Source of the DNA: Crotophaga sulcirostris
Lineage: Eukaryota; Chordata; Aves; Cuculiformes; Crotophagidae
Direction: 5' to 3'
Assembly: GCA_013397455.1 (NCBI GenBank)
Contig: VYZB01000030.1
Location: 3,164,366-3,228,365 of the forward strand
DNA length: 64,000 nucleotides
The notes under the pieces were generated by a model. That model was not told where the DNA came from. It ran no database searches and worked only from the letters and a program-made list of their open reading frames with translations. Positions 1 through 11,698 of this stretch are shown here, piece after piece. Every line of letters starts with the position of its first letter. Position 1 is the first letter of the stretch. Position numbers and translations under genes: made by a program.

Positions 1-2900
1 GCTCAGTTATCAGATTTGCACATCTGCCTACAGCATCTTGTCTTGCCTTTATGAAACTTTTTTTTGCCACTGAAAAGTGACATTTGTCTCCCCCAAGAGC
101 AATGGGCTTTAAGATACAAAGTTGTACCAATTCCAAAATTATTTGCAACAAGAAATTAGTATCTTGTTAGAAAAATGACACTGAAATGATGGCATTATAA
201 TCACTGAAAGATTTAAGCGGACATGATTACAGTAATTTATATCTTGATGTGATTACAATAATTGCATCTATTAATTAACACACATTTAAAATCTCTTGCC
301 CTGTTAACTTTTTTAAGGAAATGATACACTTCCACTTAAATTATGTGAAATTCACCCCAAATAGGTTACTTATTCCTTTTCAATTTTTTTGCACAACTAT
401 AGCACAATGACCAAACAAAAAGTACTGGCTACAGAAGTAATAAGTTAACTAAAAGTGATCAGAATGAAGTTGTGGGTATTTCTAGCAGTGTTGGTGAAGA
501 CTTTTTTTTTTTGAAGGGTCTTCTGCATAAGGGACATAACTATTCTCTTCTCCTGACTTCATCTGTCATATAAATATAGCATTAAAGGAACATATCAATA
601 CATCTTCTATCCATATCAGTGTGTCCCAAGTTAGATTTTGCTTGTATGTTATTCAGATCTATGCGTGTTTCCAAACTACTGGGGGGAGAGGATTTCTGAA
701 GAATACATTGAATAATTAAAATGAGTGCCTAGAGTGGAATCTTGTTAGGAAAATAACAGATAAGCAACAGTACCTCATACTGTTGAATGGAATTTGAAAA
801 TATGAATTGCTCACCTGAGCAGCAGCCAGGAGTACACACTATAGCTGTTCTTTCAGCTGAGGAAGATAAAGGGCAGCAGCAGAAACATCAAATCAAAAAT
901 ACAAGTAAGCTCATTTTTTTTCAGACAGTAAACGAAACTCTAAACAGGCTTCTCTTCCTTTTTTTCCTCCTGTGTCCCTGTGACACAAGTTCTTCAAGAC
1001 GCCACTTAACCATGTTAAAAAGTGAAAAAAAGCTTGAATTGACCAACTCTTCTACTTGTTTTTAACCCACTAGGTGATGCTTAGCTCCTAATGCTGGCCA
1101 AGCATTTTCTCCTGGGCTTAGATAACGATTATCCCTAGCTTTGGAGAAAGGTATATAAACAGTGGCAAGCACTCAGGTTAGATGATGAGGGTAATGAAGG
1201 AAAATAATTAACAAACCCTAGAAGCAAGCTAGATATAAAGGTCACAGACCAAACATTGCCAAAGTCTGGCAGATGGAAAAAGAGAAGGGAGGAAAACCAG
1301 CACCAAAACCAAATTACCACTCAGCACCACCTAGAACAATCCTTTCCTTCCTAGGGCACGCAACCAAATGCTATAGATCTTCCCTGACTTCTAGGAGATT
1401 TCAGGCAGAGGAGAATCAAATTTCAAGAAAACAAATCAAGCCGAGGAGTCATGATACATATTTCTGCATCCTTTCCCTGTTAGGTCTTTGAATTTCCTGG
1501 GTAGGGTTGAATTCCATCCATTTCTCAGTCATCATAACTTTAATGCTTTACATTTTCAGTAGCAAGCCAGAGCAAGTAGCATTTTTGCTTGCACCTTAAA
1601 CTGGCATAATTTCAAAATATTATGCCATAATTTCACAAAACAGGCTGGGGACACACTTAATTTGTGTTTACTGTTGGCAGCAGTTTATACCAAAGAGACA
1701 CTGATCAGGACACTAAAATATATTTTAAAAATCCAGGAGAGTGCCCTATACAGCATACATTTTTGTAGTTAGTGTCAAGCAGCACAGGTATAATGTTGTT
1801 ACACTACTGTCTCATAAGAAGTGGACAACAAAGCGGAGCTTTGTTATAGGCTGTTGTAGGCTGACTTGAGTCATGAATGTGTATTTGACTCCAGATACAG
1901 CATTTAAATAAATCTACAGAGGTGCTAAAACCAATTCCAGAAATTATGTGAGGATATGCAAGGAGGAAAGTGCAAAAGTTAATTTACATTTAAAAAAGAA
2001 TGACAAATCGGCTGCTGTTTGAATTTAAAAACCACAAAGTTCTCCATTTATTAATTTGATAAAATACATGTTTATAAAAGCCCACTCCTACCAGATATTG
2101 GGTTTATATGGCTTACTTTGTACAGTTCATGCAAAACCACGTATGGTTTATTTAATTATTTAATTATTTTAGGGAGCTTTCAAGATTTTCATTAACTCCT
2201 TTAACAAATCTTCAAAAAATTAAGTTAGACCCTTTAGAAGAAAGAGCAGATAACATATTTATTCATGGATACACAGAACCTCTTTCTTGGGAAAATGGAC
2301 ATGTCATTTAACTGTGTTCCCAGCTGCCCGACTTCTCCTAATGCACCCTAGAATTTCGTGCTACCCCTGCTCACATTATTCATGGAGGTAATACCTTCCC
2401 TGAAGCAGAGGCTTTGATTTCTTATAAATGTGTACAATGACTAGAACAAAGGGGACCTAAATAAGTAACAGAAAGTTTAATCACGGTAAATCAAGTAAAT
2501 ATTATAGAACACATTTTACAGCTAGGCAAACTGAACTGAATTGACCAAGATGATGGAACAAAGTAACAGCAGACTTGGAAATCAAAGCAAGAAATCTTAT
2601 CTCACTATTTATTGTATCTAAGCTCACCGGATATAAGCAGCACATATATGGCACACTCTTCATTGCATACCTTCCCCGTGCAGCAGATGTTTCTTAGCAA
2701 GAGGGGCTCATTGCTGTCCAGAGAACTACTTGTTGCTTAATATCATCTGCCAACAGAGAAGCCACCTTCTTTTCTGGTCTTTTCTTTTTTTTTGAAGAAG
2801 AAGAAACTGTTCCATTACCTTTGAAATTTAGAAGGAAGAACATACCTGAATGGTGAGAAACACCCTAAAAAAGAGGTTTCTTTTGACTTTGCTTTTTTTA
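1..2900. other. Non-coding-looking single-copy DNA
   Basis: AT-rich unique sequence. The longest open frames, around 60 to 90 codons, have no recognisable domain and no convincing splice signals at their edges. An AT-rich tandem motif (TTTAATTA, period 8) lies at about 2148-2170. I see no promoter, CpG island or repeat family here. Confidence 0.6.
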
Positions 2901-2917
2901 TTTTGTCATCTGTTCAG

Positions 2918-2997
2918 CTATTAAGTGACCATACTATAGTATATCTCAGAATTTTAATCATGAAAACAAAAAAGTACAAGAAGGCTCTAACATTGGG
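2918..2997 (+). other. Splice-flanked open segment, possible exon (unrecognised)
   Basis: An 80-bp segment preceded by a long pyrimidine tract ending in TTCAG and followed by GTAAGTATTTT, a near-ideal donor. Only one of the three frames is open; it gives 26 codons ending in a lysine-rich stretch (MKTKKYKKALTLG). The peptide is not recognised. It could be a coding exon, an exon of a non-coding RNA, or a decoy. The strength of both splice sites is the only evidence. Confidence 0.12.
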
Positions 2998-3332
2998 GTA
3001 AGTATTTTCTTTCCTTTTTAAACTGACCTCTATTAACTTTTGAAGTAGCAGCATATAATGCAAGACAAGAAATTAAGTCTAGCTTCATATTTCAAGATGT
3101 CTCCCTCTCCCAGCTTTCTCAACTCATCTGTGCTGCATCACTTACAAACTCCTTATAAAGGTGATACTGAGACCCTTGTCTTCTACCACTTACTCACACC
3201 ATGAGACCTGTCAGTCCCAGTAGATGTAAAAGGTTCACAGTCTGTCCCTAAAGGAGTAATTGAATAAACAGTGACAAAATCAGAAAAAAATTCTATGATG
3301 TTACCCCCACTTTCCCCAAAAGAGCCACATCA

Positions 3333-3352
3333 GAAGGAAGGAAGGAAGGAAG
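3333..3352. repeat. (GGAA)n microsatellite
   Basis: Five uninterrupted copies of a GAAG/GGAA tetranucleotide, 20 bp in all. Simple repeat with no associated element. Confidence 0.9.
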
Positions 3353-5296
3353 ACTGCTTGACTTGATAAACTAAGCAATGCATTTAAATTAAAACCTGAT
3401 TAATGTCATAATGCATTTGTACTCAGAAAATCCAATGATTAACTGAAGAGAAAGTCAAAAGAAATGAAATGTGGCCTATAATGGAGTTGTGGAGGCAGTA
3501 TTCTTTAGTTGACTAAAAATACAGACATCTTTATGTAAAACTGCAGATTTTGTTTGATTTTTGTTGCTGTTGTTGTGTTTGTTTTATGTTTTCGATTTTT
3601 CAAAAGATTTAACTTCAGGAATTGTATGTGAAATCTAATTTCAGTGCCAATTAGTTTCTGTAGCTTAATGAAAAAATATATTCATAGTAATGCAGATTTC
3701 GTATGCTTAAATTTCATTTGAATACCTAATGAGAAAAATGCAGACAAAAAAATGAGTGTGCTTCTCCAGGTTGAATGGAAATCAGCTAATGTTACTGTAA
3801 CAGATTTTCTTGCTGGACAGATTCCATAGACATTTCTAATCTATCTGCAACTTCCTGAGCAGGTGGAATGCATTTGAAATAGGAGCAGTCCTAGCTTTCC
3901 AGTGCTAACTCTATAAATGTGAAATGTAGGTGTTTTCTCTGGTAATTTGCAGGTGTCTATATCGCCACCAGTGATACCACCAACATTATTACTGAAACAA
4001 TAGTATATATGTAATTGTTGCATTAATATTATCTTCTATTAAAATTAGAATAATTCATTCATTTATTCATTTTTCATTTGGGATTTTTTTCTTTATTTTC
4101 TGTATTTTTATTTTTGTTAAAAACTGCCTACACTTGGAGATAAATCCCTTTTCCTGACAAGGCCAACTAATATTTCTCAGTGTCACTGCAAGTGAGAAGT
4201 AGCTACTCAAATCAGAGCTGAGTCTTAAAAAAGATAAAATGACCAAGACAGAAGTACAAAAGTCTGAACGTGAAAAAGAAGTGGCAGGACAGCTTTTTGG
4301 CTGTATATAAAATATACTGAAAGAATTAAATGAGATATGAAATTCTAGTCGCTGTGATAACACACAACCATCATGACACATGTTTTCTAATCCAAAAAGG
4401 TTTTTCTTTGATGGAATCACAAAAAGTCATTGTGGTTTTCTTACTTCCTACCTTTAGATTAAAGGATATATTACAATACGCTAAGATATCTACATTTTAT
4501 TATCCAACATATAAAAAAAAGATTTTATTGGAAGAGGCTGAGAAAAGATGTGGTGCAAGAAAGAACAAAGAGGACTGGAAACAGATCCCACTCTTGTTCC
4601 AAGCAACTAAAGTGTTTTGTGAGCCAAAGACATCATTCCCATAGGGACAGTCAATGCTTCTCTCAATGAAAAACTTGCAATGTTGGTGGTGATTTAATAC
4701 TTCTAGCCTTGACAGAGCCAGCCTAGCTCAGCAATGCACCACTTGGAAAGAAAACCACAATCCAGACTGAAGAGGTTTCATGGAAGTCTCATGAGACCCG
4801 CCCAGCAGCCAAGACTCCAAGATGACTTCCTTCACTACTGTACTCATGGGACTACTTGCATGGGTTTGGGGGCTTGGGTGGACATGGTCACTGCGTCTTA
4901 ACCACTACTATCTGGAAAGGACAGGAAAAGAAGGAATATATTCTAAACATGAAAATTAACAAGATGGAAGAGCAAATAGGTAATGCAACTCGATATTTCT
5001 CAAGCATTAGCACAAACTGGCTGACTTGAGGTGTGACTATAGTTGCATTGAAGTCAGACAAAGCATGAAGCTAGAGCTGCAATTGAAGACAATTATAGTA
5101 GTCAAATATTGCCCCATTCATTTCTCATGATGTAAGCTGTCAACCAGGCACATTTTGCTCTAAAAATCACACAGTACTACATACCTTAGCCATATTTGTT
5201 AGTCTGTGCCCTTCCCAATCTATAAGGCTCAGGGTTTAGTGTATTTTTGCATCAAACATTCTGGTGTTATAAACTTTAAATCCATAAAATTATAAT

Positions 5297-5338
5297 CTTA
5301 ACTTGAAGTCTTAAACTTGAAGTTTTATACTTGCAGTC
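5297..5338. repeat. Degenerate 14-bp tandem repeat, three copies
   Basis: Three successive copies of a unit close to CTTAAACTTGAAGT. The second is near-identical to the first, and the third is diverged (TTTATACTTGCAGT). This looks like an old local duplication. Confidence 0.6.
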
Positions 5339-6971
5339 CATAATTAACTGACATGCTAGAAGAAATATCTGTTGGAAACATAGTCAACATGACGCATACT
5401 AAATGAAAATACTTAGGTTTATTAATATTTTTACCTTCAAATAAAAAGGGGCTCCTTTAAAAAAAAGCAGTAGCAAGCTAAAATTGAGCTTTGACATACT
5501 TCTGAATTTGGAAAGTCTAAAACAGTTAGTAAGCACCCTTATTCCTATACTTTCTGCTAAGTGTTGCTGCAGATATTTGCCCCTTGTAGAGAAAAGACCC
5601 TCTCAGTGGATCAGCGCTCACTGAATTTCACATGCTCTTCCAGATCTTCTGTCTCCACATTTTCATATTTTCATTCACTAACTTGTAAGGAGTAGCCTCA
5701 GTCTACCATGAATGATGAAGAAAACAAAGGCACCCTATTCACAAATCTTGCCTCAGGAGCTCCCATGGCTACTGTGGTTTGGACTTTAATGGTGAAACCA
5801 GGAATATTATGTGGGCCAAGTTTGATTTCCTTGTATGCACCTTGAAAAAAATTGCTCTTTTCTGGAACAACAAACTGGACCGGTACATTTTTAATGCAAA
5901 CAAGCAACCTTAGGAACCTTGGACAACCTGGGAAGAGTAGCAGCACCTCTGTGAAATACTACGACAGCTAAAATTAAATCCAGCAGTCTTTACAGTGAAG
6001 ATACAAGGGGAAAGAAAGTAATAAAGCCCTAACCAACCTTTTCCTTTATCGTCAATGTCTTTTAGGTAATTTTGTCCACCTGCTTGAAAAAACATTCTCC
6101 AATATCAATGAGTGTGTTGTAGTTCAAGAAAAGTTATTGTTCAGTTAAACTCTCATTAATGCTGCATATAATTACAATACAATCCTCTGATTTCTGTTGC
6201 TTGCACAAAAAGGACAATAAAAAGTATGCAGCAAGGTAATAAAACATATGTACTTACATGAAAGAAGAAGTAGGGATTCGCACATTTGGTACTATTATTT
6301 CCTCCTTGGAAATGACTGTCCTCTGCCTTTTTAGTAAAAAGCATAACTGTTATAAAACACTTATGAAAAAAAATCAGCAAAGTCAAATCAAAAGGACTCC
6401 AAGTAAGTAGCACTCCCAATTTCAAAAGTTATAAAGGTATGAAGTTGTTTGAAGTTGGAGACCCATGCAGATGATGAGCTGCTTTCAACTGTTAGCATTA
6501 GCCCATCTCCTCACTTCTTGGCTGCCCTTTTTGGGGACTATTCCTATGAAGATGACAAGATGTTAGATTGACAAGATCACCGATTAGAATGATTCAGATC
6601 CTGCCATCTAATAGGAGAATCATTTGGCCATAAACTTTTATCATGTCAGATATTTTGACCAATAAGTCATAGATAACATCACCCTGGGAGTCCTATTAAT
6701 AGTTCTTATGCTTCACTGTAAGGTCTCAAATAAAAGGTAAAAGATATCTTCTTTTGTACTCAGAAGAAAACCTGTTGAAATAAAGTCAGTTCAGTTGAAT
6801 TTTCAGAGCAAAGGGAAATCAGCATTCACAGTGCTGCCTTTGAACAGTGAAAGTAGCTTTTACTCTTTTTATAAATATCATATTTTATATGTGGTTTATA
6901 AATATACTTGGCAAATGTTTCACTCGAACGTTAGCAATTCCGTATCTTTCATTTACAGGATATTGACCCAG

Positions 6972-6993
6972 TTTGTAATTAATTTGTAATTAA
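6972..6993. promoter_or_regulatory. Tandem 11-bp duplication carrying two TAATTA motifs
   Basis: The 11-mer TTTGTAATTAA occurs twice head to tail with no mismatch. Each copy contains TAATTA, the core bound by many homeodomain proteins. The 11-bp period puts both cores on nearly the same face of the helix. The duplication is directly visible; a regulatory role is inference. Confidence 0.25.
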
Positions 6994-7465
6994 TTGCAGA
7001 CCTTTTTCTCATTAGCTTATTGATTGAGGAGTCTGCAATGCATTCTTGACTGTATTATAAATTACAGCCTTGGTTCCAGGGTACATTTGGTTGCAGTTAA
7101 TTCTGATTGTCTACATTTTTCACATTGTGATAGTTACCTGCCGTACATCTTGCCAAAATATATCCTTTACAGAAGAGGACTACAGGTCTTTTGTTATTGT
7201 AGATCCACTCCTATGAACAATAAATCCAATTTTCTACTTATTCAGATTTAAGAATGCAACAGTTAAAATTAAAAAAGGCATCATTTTCATGCTTTCAAAA
7301 AAAGACCTTAGACAAGGCTCGTGAAACCTGCTGGAGGTTTTCCATTGATTTCAGAGAGCTTTGAATCAGTCTCCTAAGTGAGTAGGTTCTTGCAAAAGCA
7401 GACTTGAAGATCATAAATTTTTAAAAATAAAACTACAACATGAGGGGAAAAAAAATCTTCAAATC

Positions 7466-7504
7466 ATTTTTTTTAAAAAAAATCCTTTACTGGAAGTCCA
7501 GTAA
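7466..7504. other. Two adjacent perfect inverted repeats
   Basis: An 18-bp perfect palindrome (A, eight T, eight A, T) at 7466-7483 is followed four bases later by TTACTGGA-AG-TCCAGTAA at 7487-7504, eight-base arms around a two-base centre. The first is also a run of A/T that would be stiff or bent. No function can be assigned. Confidence 0.6.
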
Positions 7505-7702
7505 GCCTTGCAACATTGAAAACCTTAGGTGAAATAAAAGCAAAAAGATCAAGGGTGGATTTAGAAAACAGTAAATTCCAGATTCATTCAAATAGATGCA
7601 GGCATTAGGCAACAGCATTTGTAAATAATTTTTTTTCAGTAAAGGTAAATTGATTTATTAAAAATCCCAAACAAATAAACCCTGTGCTTAAAGAGCACTT
7701 AC

Positions 7703-7779
7703 CTGATTTCGCAGCATTGGTGTTCAATAATATGTATTAAAATTAGCATGGAATAAACATTCTGGACCATCTTTAGTGC
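7703..7779 (-). other. Splice-flanked segment, possible exon (unrecognised)
   Basis: Read on the minus strand, this 77-bp segment follows a strong acceptor (pyrimidine-rich tract ending in CTGTATAG) and ends in ATCAG before GTAAGTGC, an excellent donor. One frame is open throughout (begins ALKMVQNVYS). If instead it is joined in phase to the segment at 8964-9037, it reads 17 codons and then meets a stop, so it could hold a C-terminus. Peptide not recognised. Confidence 0.15.
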
Positions 7780-8963
7780 CTATACAGGAGAAAACAAACA
7801 CAGTAAGAAAGGAATTTAAAAGGGAAACTAGTTTAATCTAGATTATGGCAGGAGAGAACAATGTCATGCCCTAATTTTCATTTAAAATAGGCAAGCCTGT
7901 AGCGGTTCTCATTGCAAAAATTACAGCCATTTCTTTCTCTGTTCCAGAAGGTGCAGTTCTGAATCAGTTCTAGCCACAGATGCACATCCTGACCAGTACC
8001 AACATCAAATACGGTCTCAGCAGCCCACAATTCTATTTCAGTATTTTAAGGTTTAAGCTGGAGGCTGCTCTCCCCAAAATGCATCTGCTTGGCACAACGA
8101 AGACAACATCCTAAAAACAAACAGAATTCTCCTTTCCTTAAGAGCCTAAATTACTGATGTGCTCAAGTCATTACCAAGAGGAAACATTCATTAGAACAAT
8201 GGAATTATGATCCATTCTGGCAAATTACTGAAGCACTGCATTTCCACCAAAAATGGAAAGGCCTCCAAGGCCAATCACATTTTAGAGGTCCATCTCCTCT
8301 CTTTTGATCTTCACAGGAGGATTAGTACTGACTAAATACCCAATTATGAGGGAGAAACTAATGTCTTGCTTTTATATAAAGGTTTTCTAGCAAATGAGAC
8401 AGAATTATAGAGGATAAACCCATTCCAGCTGCAAAAAAAAAGCTGACTCAGCAAGAGCCAGTGTAGGCTAAGCAGTTTGCAAAGACAGAACAGAGTTCAA
8501 CTCCAGAGTAATTTTACCATGTTTCTTTCAAGTTCTTTGCCATTAAAGCCACACAAGCTTTAGGTTCAGTTGCTCTGCTTCCCATGCAGTGCACAAATGT
8601 TAGTGAAAACTTTCAAGCATGGGCTGAGGTCGTGCCAGTAAGGCACTGCAGGCAGGTCAATGCCACTGCAGTGGGAAGGTCAAGGTCTCCTGTGTGCAAA
8701 CACCTTTTAAACTGACAAAACTGTGCTTGTGCCACTGAGCATACTCAGAGCCATTTATTGCTTGCTCCTGCCAAGCAAGTACACATAGCATAGCCAGAAA
8801 AATTGCATCTGCTCCGAGGGCTGCTCCTTACACAAATCTGCCTGACAGGGATCAAACTCCTTATCAAACCTAGCTTGACACAGCCCTGCCAGCAAACATC
8901 TGTAGTGTAGACATGGTCTAAAAGCCACTGCTTTAAAGGGAAAGGCCACCAGCTGAGTCTTAC
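7780..8963. other. Non-coding-looking DNA
   Basis: Unique sequence with no supported gene, repeat family or RNA. Confidence 0.55.
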
Positions 8964-9037
8964 TTTCTCTTTGATCTTTTTGAATGCTTTTCATCAAAGC
9001 AATCCAAAGGGCCTCTGCTGAAGTGATTGTTGCTGAA
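8964..9037 (-). other. Splice-flanked open segment, possible exon (unrecognised)
   Basis: On the minus strand this 74-bp stretch follows a textbook acceptor (CCATTTTTGCCTTTTCAG) and precedes GTAAGACT. The open frame takes one base, then 24 codons (SATITSAEALWIALMKS and on), then leaves one base. Its incoming phase fits the outgoing phase of the segment at 11272-11329. The peptide could form an amphipathic helix, but I do not recognise it. Confidence 0.18.
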
Positions 9038-11271
9038 CTGAAAAGGCAAAAATGGAGACACAAGAAGAGGAGAGGGATAATGCACACACAAAAAAACACC
9101 ATCCAAAACTAAAAAAAACCCAAAAACAGAACCCCTTAAAATGGGGTCTTGGCAATATTAACTTTATTGTGGAGGCCTGTAACTGGATGTCAAAAGACCT
9201 ACCATGATGCTTATATTAAAAAAAAAAGTCTTAAAACATCTGGCCAGGGATTGCATGTTCCATATGTGCAACTAAATCATTAATTAAATAACTTATTTCT
9301 CTTCTGCTACTCATCGAATTTTTTTCAGAATGATATCACGTGCAATGTTTGCAGAGACAGAAGCCTCCACCAGAAAAGACCAAATATCATATACTCAAGA
9401 CATGCAGTGTAAAACTACCATGGCACGGCATTATTTTAATATATGCACCTAATTGTTTCAAGCTCTTGAAAAAAGTTACTGTTTAAACCATGATTTAGGA
9501 ATGGTCTCAGAGTAATCAGTGACTGTAGCCAGAGATTCCAGACCTGCTCAAGTGTCTGCTCTTTTTCCAGTGTACTGGAAACTGAGACTGGACAAAGATA
9601 CATTGAGACATGTTCTCACACAGCCTAAAGCAACTTGAAATAAGGATTCCTAATATGTGAAACATCAGCTCACTATCACACAGGGATTTTTGTTTATCTA
9701 GAGAACCTCACCCCTTTCTCCAAGGCAAGGCAACTGACTAGGCCCAAGGGATGGTGAATTTAACCCACATTGATTTGACAGAGCTTCCATCCCTGGAGGA
9801 AACACATAGTACTGACCACGGTTCCTCAAGGGATGGTGGGTGTCTCAGTGGTACCCATGGAAAGAAAGAATTGCAACTGCCAAAACAGTGAAAAAACAGT
9901 CTTTCAGAAAGTCAAAGATCAGTCTGATTGGGTAATATCTCTTCCTCTCCACAACACACTGGAGGATGATGCAAACGCCAGCTGTCTCACTGGGGGAAGG
10001 TAGAAACTCATAATCCTTTAAAGCAAATAGTTAGAAAGAAAGCCCCAAAGGAGTTCTCTTGTACACATTTATTAGCAAGACTAATCCTGGCCTCAGCTCC
10101 CTGATTATGCTTTTGAAGACTAAGGAGAAGGGTTTTAGCTTTCCTGGCAGCTGTACTGAAAACTGCCAAGATGAGGAACAACTAAGAAAGGCCATTTTAA
10201 TACCTAAAGTGGATGATAGAGGCAGGCTTCCGAGAAGTAAGACGAAGATGATGTAAAATGAAACGTGCTGGAGAGAACCCAGTAAACTGCAAATCCAAAA
10301 TACAGATCCAGTTCTGAGCCTTTTTGCTTCTCATCTGCCCCATGTTGCCTTCCATCTTTGTTCCTCACAGACCTGGTATTGTCTCTGTCCCTGTTCTTGG
10401 CCATTCCCACTCAGCCACGACTGCCTCTGAAGCATAGATACACACATTCATATGGATACACACAAAGACCCCTCAGAAAATAGAGCTGAAGGTCTCCTCT
10501 GCACTGCCAACCGCTGACCTTGCTCTGATCTATTGATTCTTGCTTGCCCTCCAAACCACTTTGAAATTGACTTTGTGATGTGGACTTGTGCACACAGAAC
10601 AAAAAAAACAGGCTTACACAGTCCCAGACATCTTAACTTTGATAAATTACTGGAAGCTAACTTAACTCATGCTTGAGAACGAAATATCCTTAATACCCCA
10701 TAAATGGTTATTTTTGTAATGAGCTTTTCAGTTAAAGTATCTCTACTGAAATCATCTATGTTGCACTACTGTGCACAAACAGCAAATTATTTTGCTTCTC
10801 TTATTGTTTCTGTGTAGACAAGCTACCTACTTATCAGTAACATTAAGTCAGGCTTCTCAGCGGTGTAACGTATATAAAGATGAAATCACAGCTGCATGGA
10901 TTTTGGTTTACAATTATCCTGCATTGGGTGAGGGGAAGGAGGAATTAGACTTAGTTTCAAGTAACATTTATTGGAAAGATTGCAAACATAGTGTATTAGG
11001 TCAAATATCCAATTATTAACTAGAAAGTATGTTCTTATACCTGTTGCACGCTCACAAGATCAGTCTAATGGACTACTTCAGTGGCAACAGTTTTATTTAT
11101 GCACAAAAGTGCACCACAAAGGATACTGTTATATTGTTCAGTTTGGCTTGAAGACAGCCTCAAAAAGGGCTGGAGGTGCAAACTGTGTTTACAGAATGCT
11201 TACAGGGATGTAGCTTGTGCTGGTCGATCACAAATATATAAACTATAGTGAAGCTTCCTTCAGCAATTTAC
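9038..11271. other. Non-coding-looking DNA
   Basis: No supported gene. Open frames of 60 to 80 codons on both strands are scattered and lack domain signatures or splice context. Confidence 0.55.
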
Positions 11272-11329
11272 CTCCATCTAGTAACTGCATGATTTGCCCT
11301 AAAATATTTATCAGCTAGTTTTACTGCAT
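11272..11329 (-). other. Splice-flanked open segment, possible short exon (unrecognised)
   Basis: On the minus strand a tract ending in GTTTGCTTTTGCAG precedes this 58-bp segment, and GTAAATTG follows GATGGAG. Only one frame is open: two bases, 18 codons (AVKLADKYFRANHAVTRW), two bases. The outgoing phase matches the segment at 8964-9037, and the incoming phase matches that at 18953-18999. No family is recognised, and short decoys are common. Confidence 0.18.
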
Positions 11330-11680
11330 CTGCAAAAGCAAACATTTCAACAGTTGCATCTGTTTAACTGAATGGATTTTATGACAAATTTTAGTGGAAT
11401 TCATGCTTCTGGACAAGATGCTTCTGTTTGCAACCATGACCCAAACACTGTATGATTCAGCGTTCCCTAAGAAAGTGATTTAGCTGGCTTCCACTCCAAT
11501 TTGTCATTTTATCAGAGGCAGAGAAATCAAACAACAGGAAAGAAAGAAGGAAAAAAGGAAGGGTGGTGGGGGAAGAAAACCTCTTACAGAGAATGGAGAG
11601 CAGTTTATGTTTTGGTTTTATTAACCCAGACATATGATTAAGTGACATCCAGTAGAGCTGAAAAGTCAACACAGAGCATT

Positions 11681-11698
11681 CATATCACCGGTGATATG
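11681..11698. other. 18-bp perfect palindrome centred on ACCGGT
   Basis: CATATCACC is followed immediately by its reverse complement GGTGATATG, with no spacer. A perfect 18-bp palindrome with a CpG at its centre is uncommon in this AT-rich sequence. It could be a dimeric protein site, but nothing next to it supports a particular factor. Confidence 0.5.

Larger units (their letters stand above)
3353..7465. other. Non-coding-looking DNA with short duplications
   Basis: No supported gene. It holds a degenerate 14-bp tandem repeat at 5297-5338 and a tandem TAATTA motif at 6972-6993. Minus-strand open frames at 5698-5946 and 6156-6425 have protein-like stretches, but no splice structure or family match that I can support. 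Confidence 0.55.

Noticed and set aside
5698..5946. Minus-strand open frame with protein-like stretches
   Set aside because: No splice site of reasonable strength bounds the interesting part, and no family is recognised.
8755..9102. 115-codon minus-strand open frame with a hydrophobic start resembling a signal peptide
   Set aside because: The hydrophobic start is simply a translated pyrimidine tract upstream of an AG. Only the short segment 8964-9037 has exon-like boundaries.
9776..9840. Possible second CR1 fragment (CATCCCTGGAGG-type words)
   Set aside because: Only one short word matches the CR1 pattern, and the required neighbouring blocks are absent.
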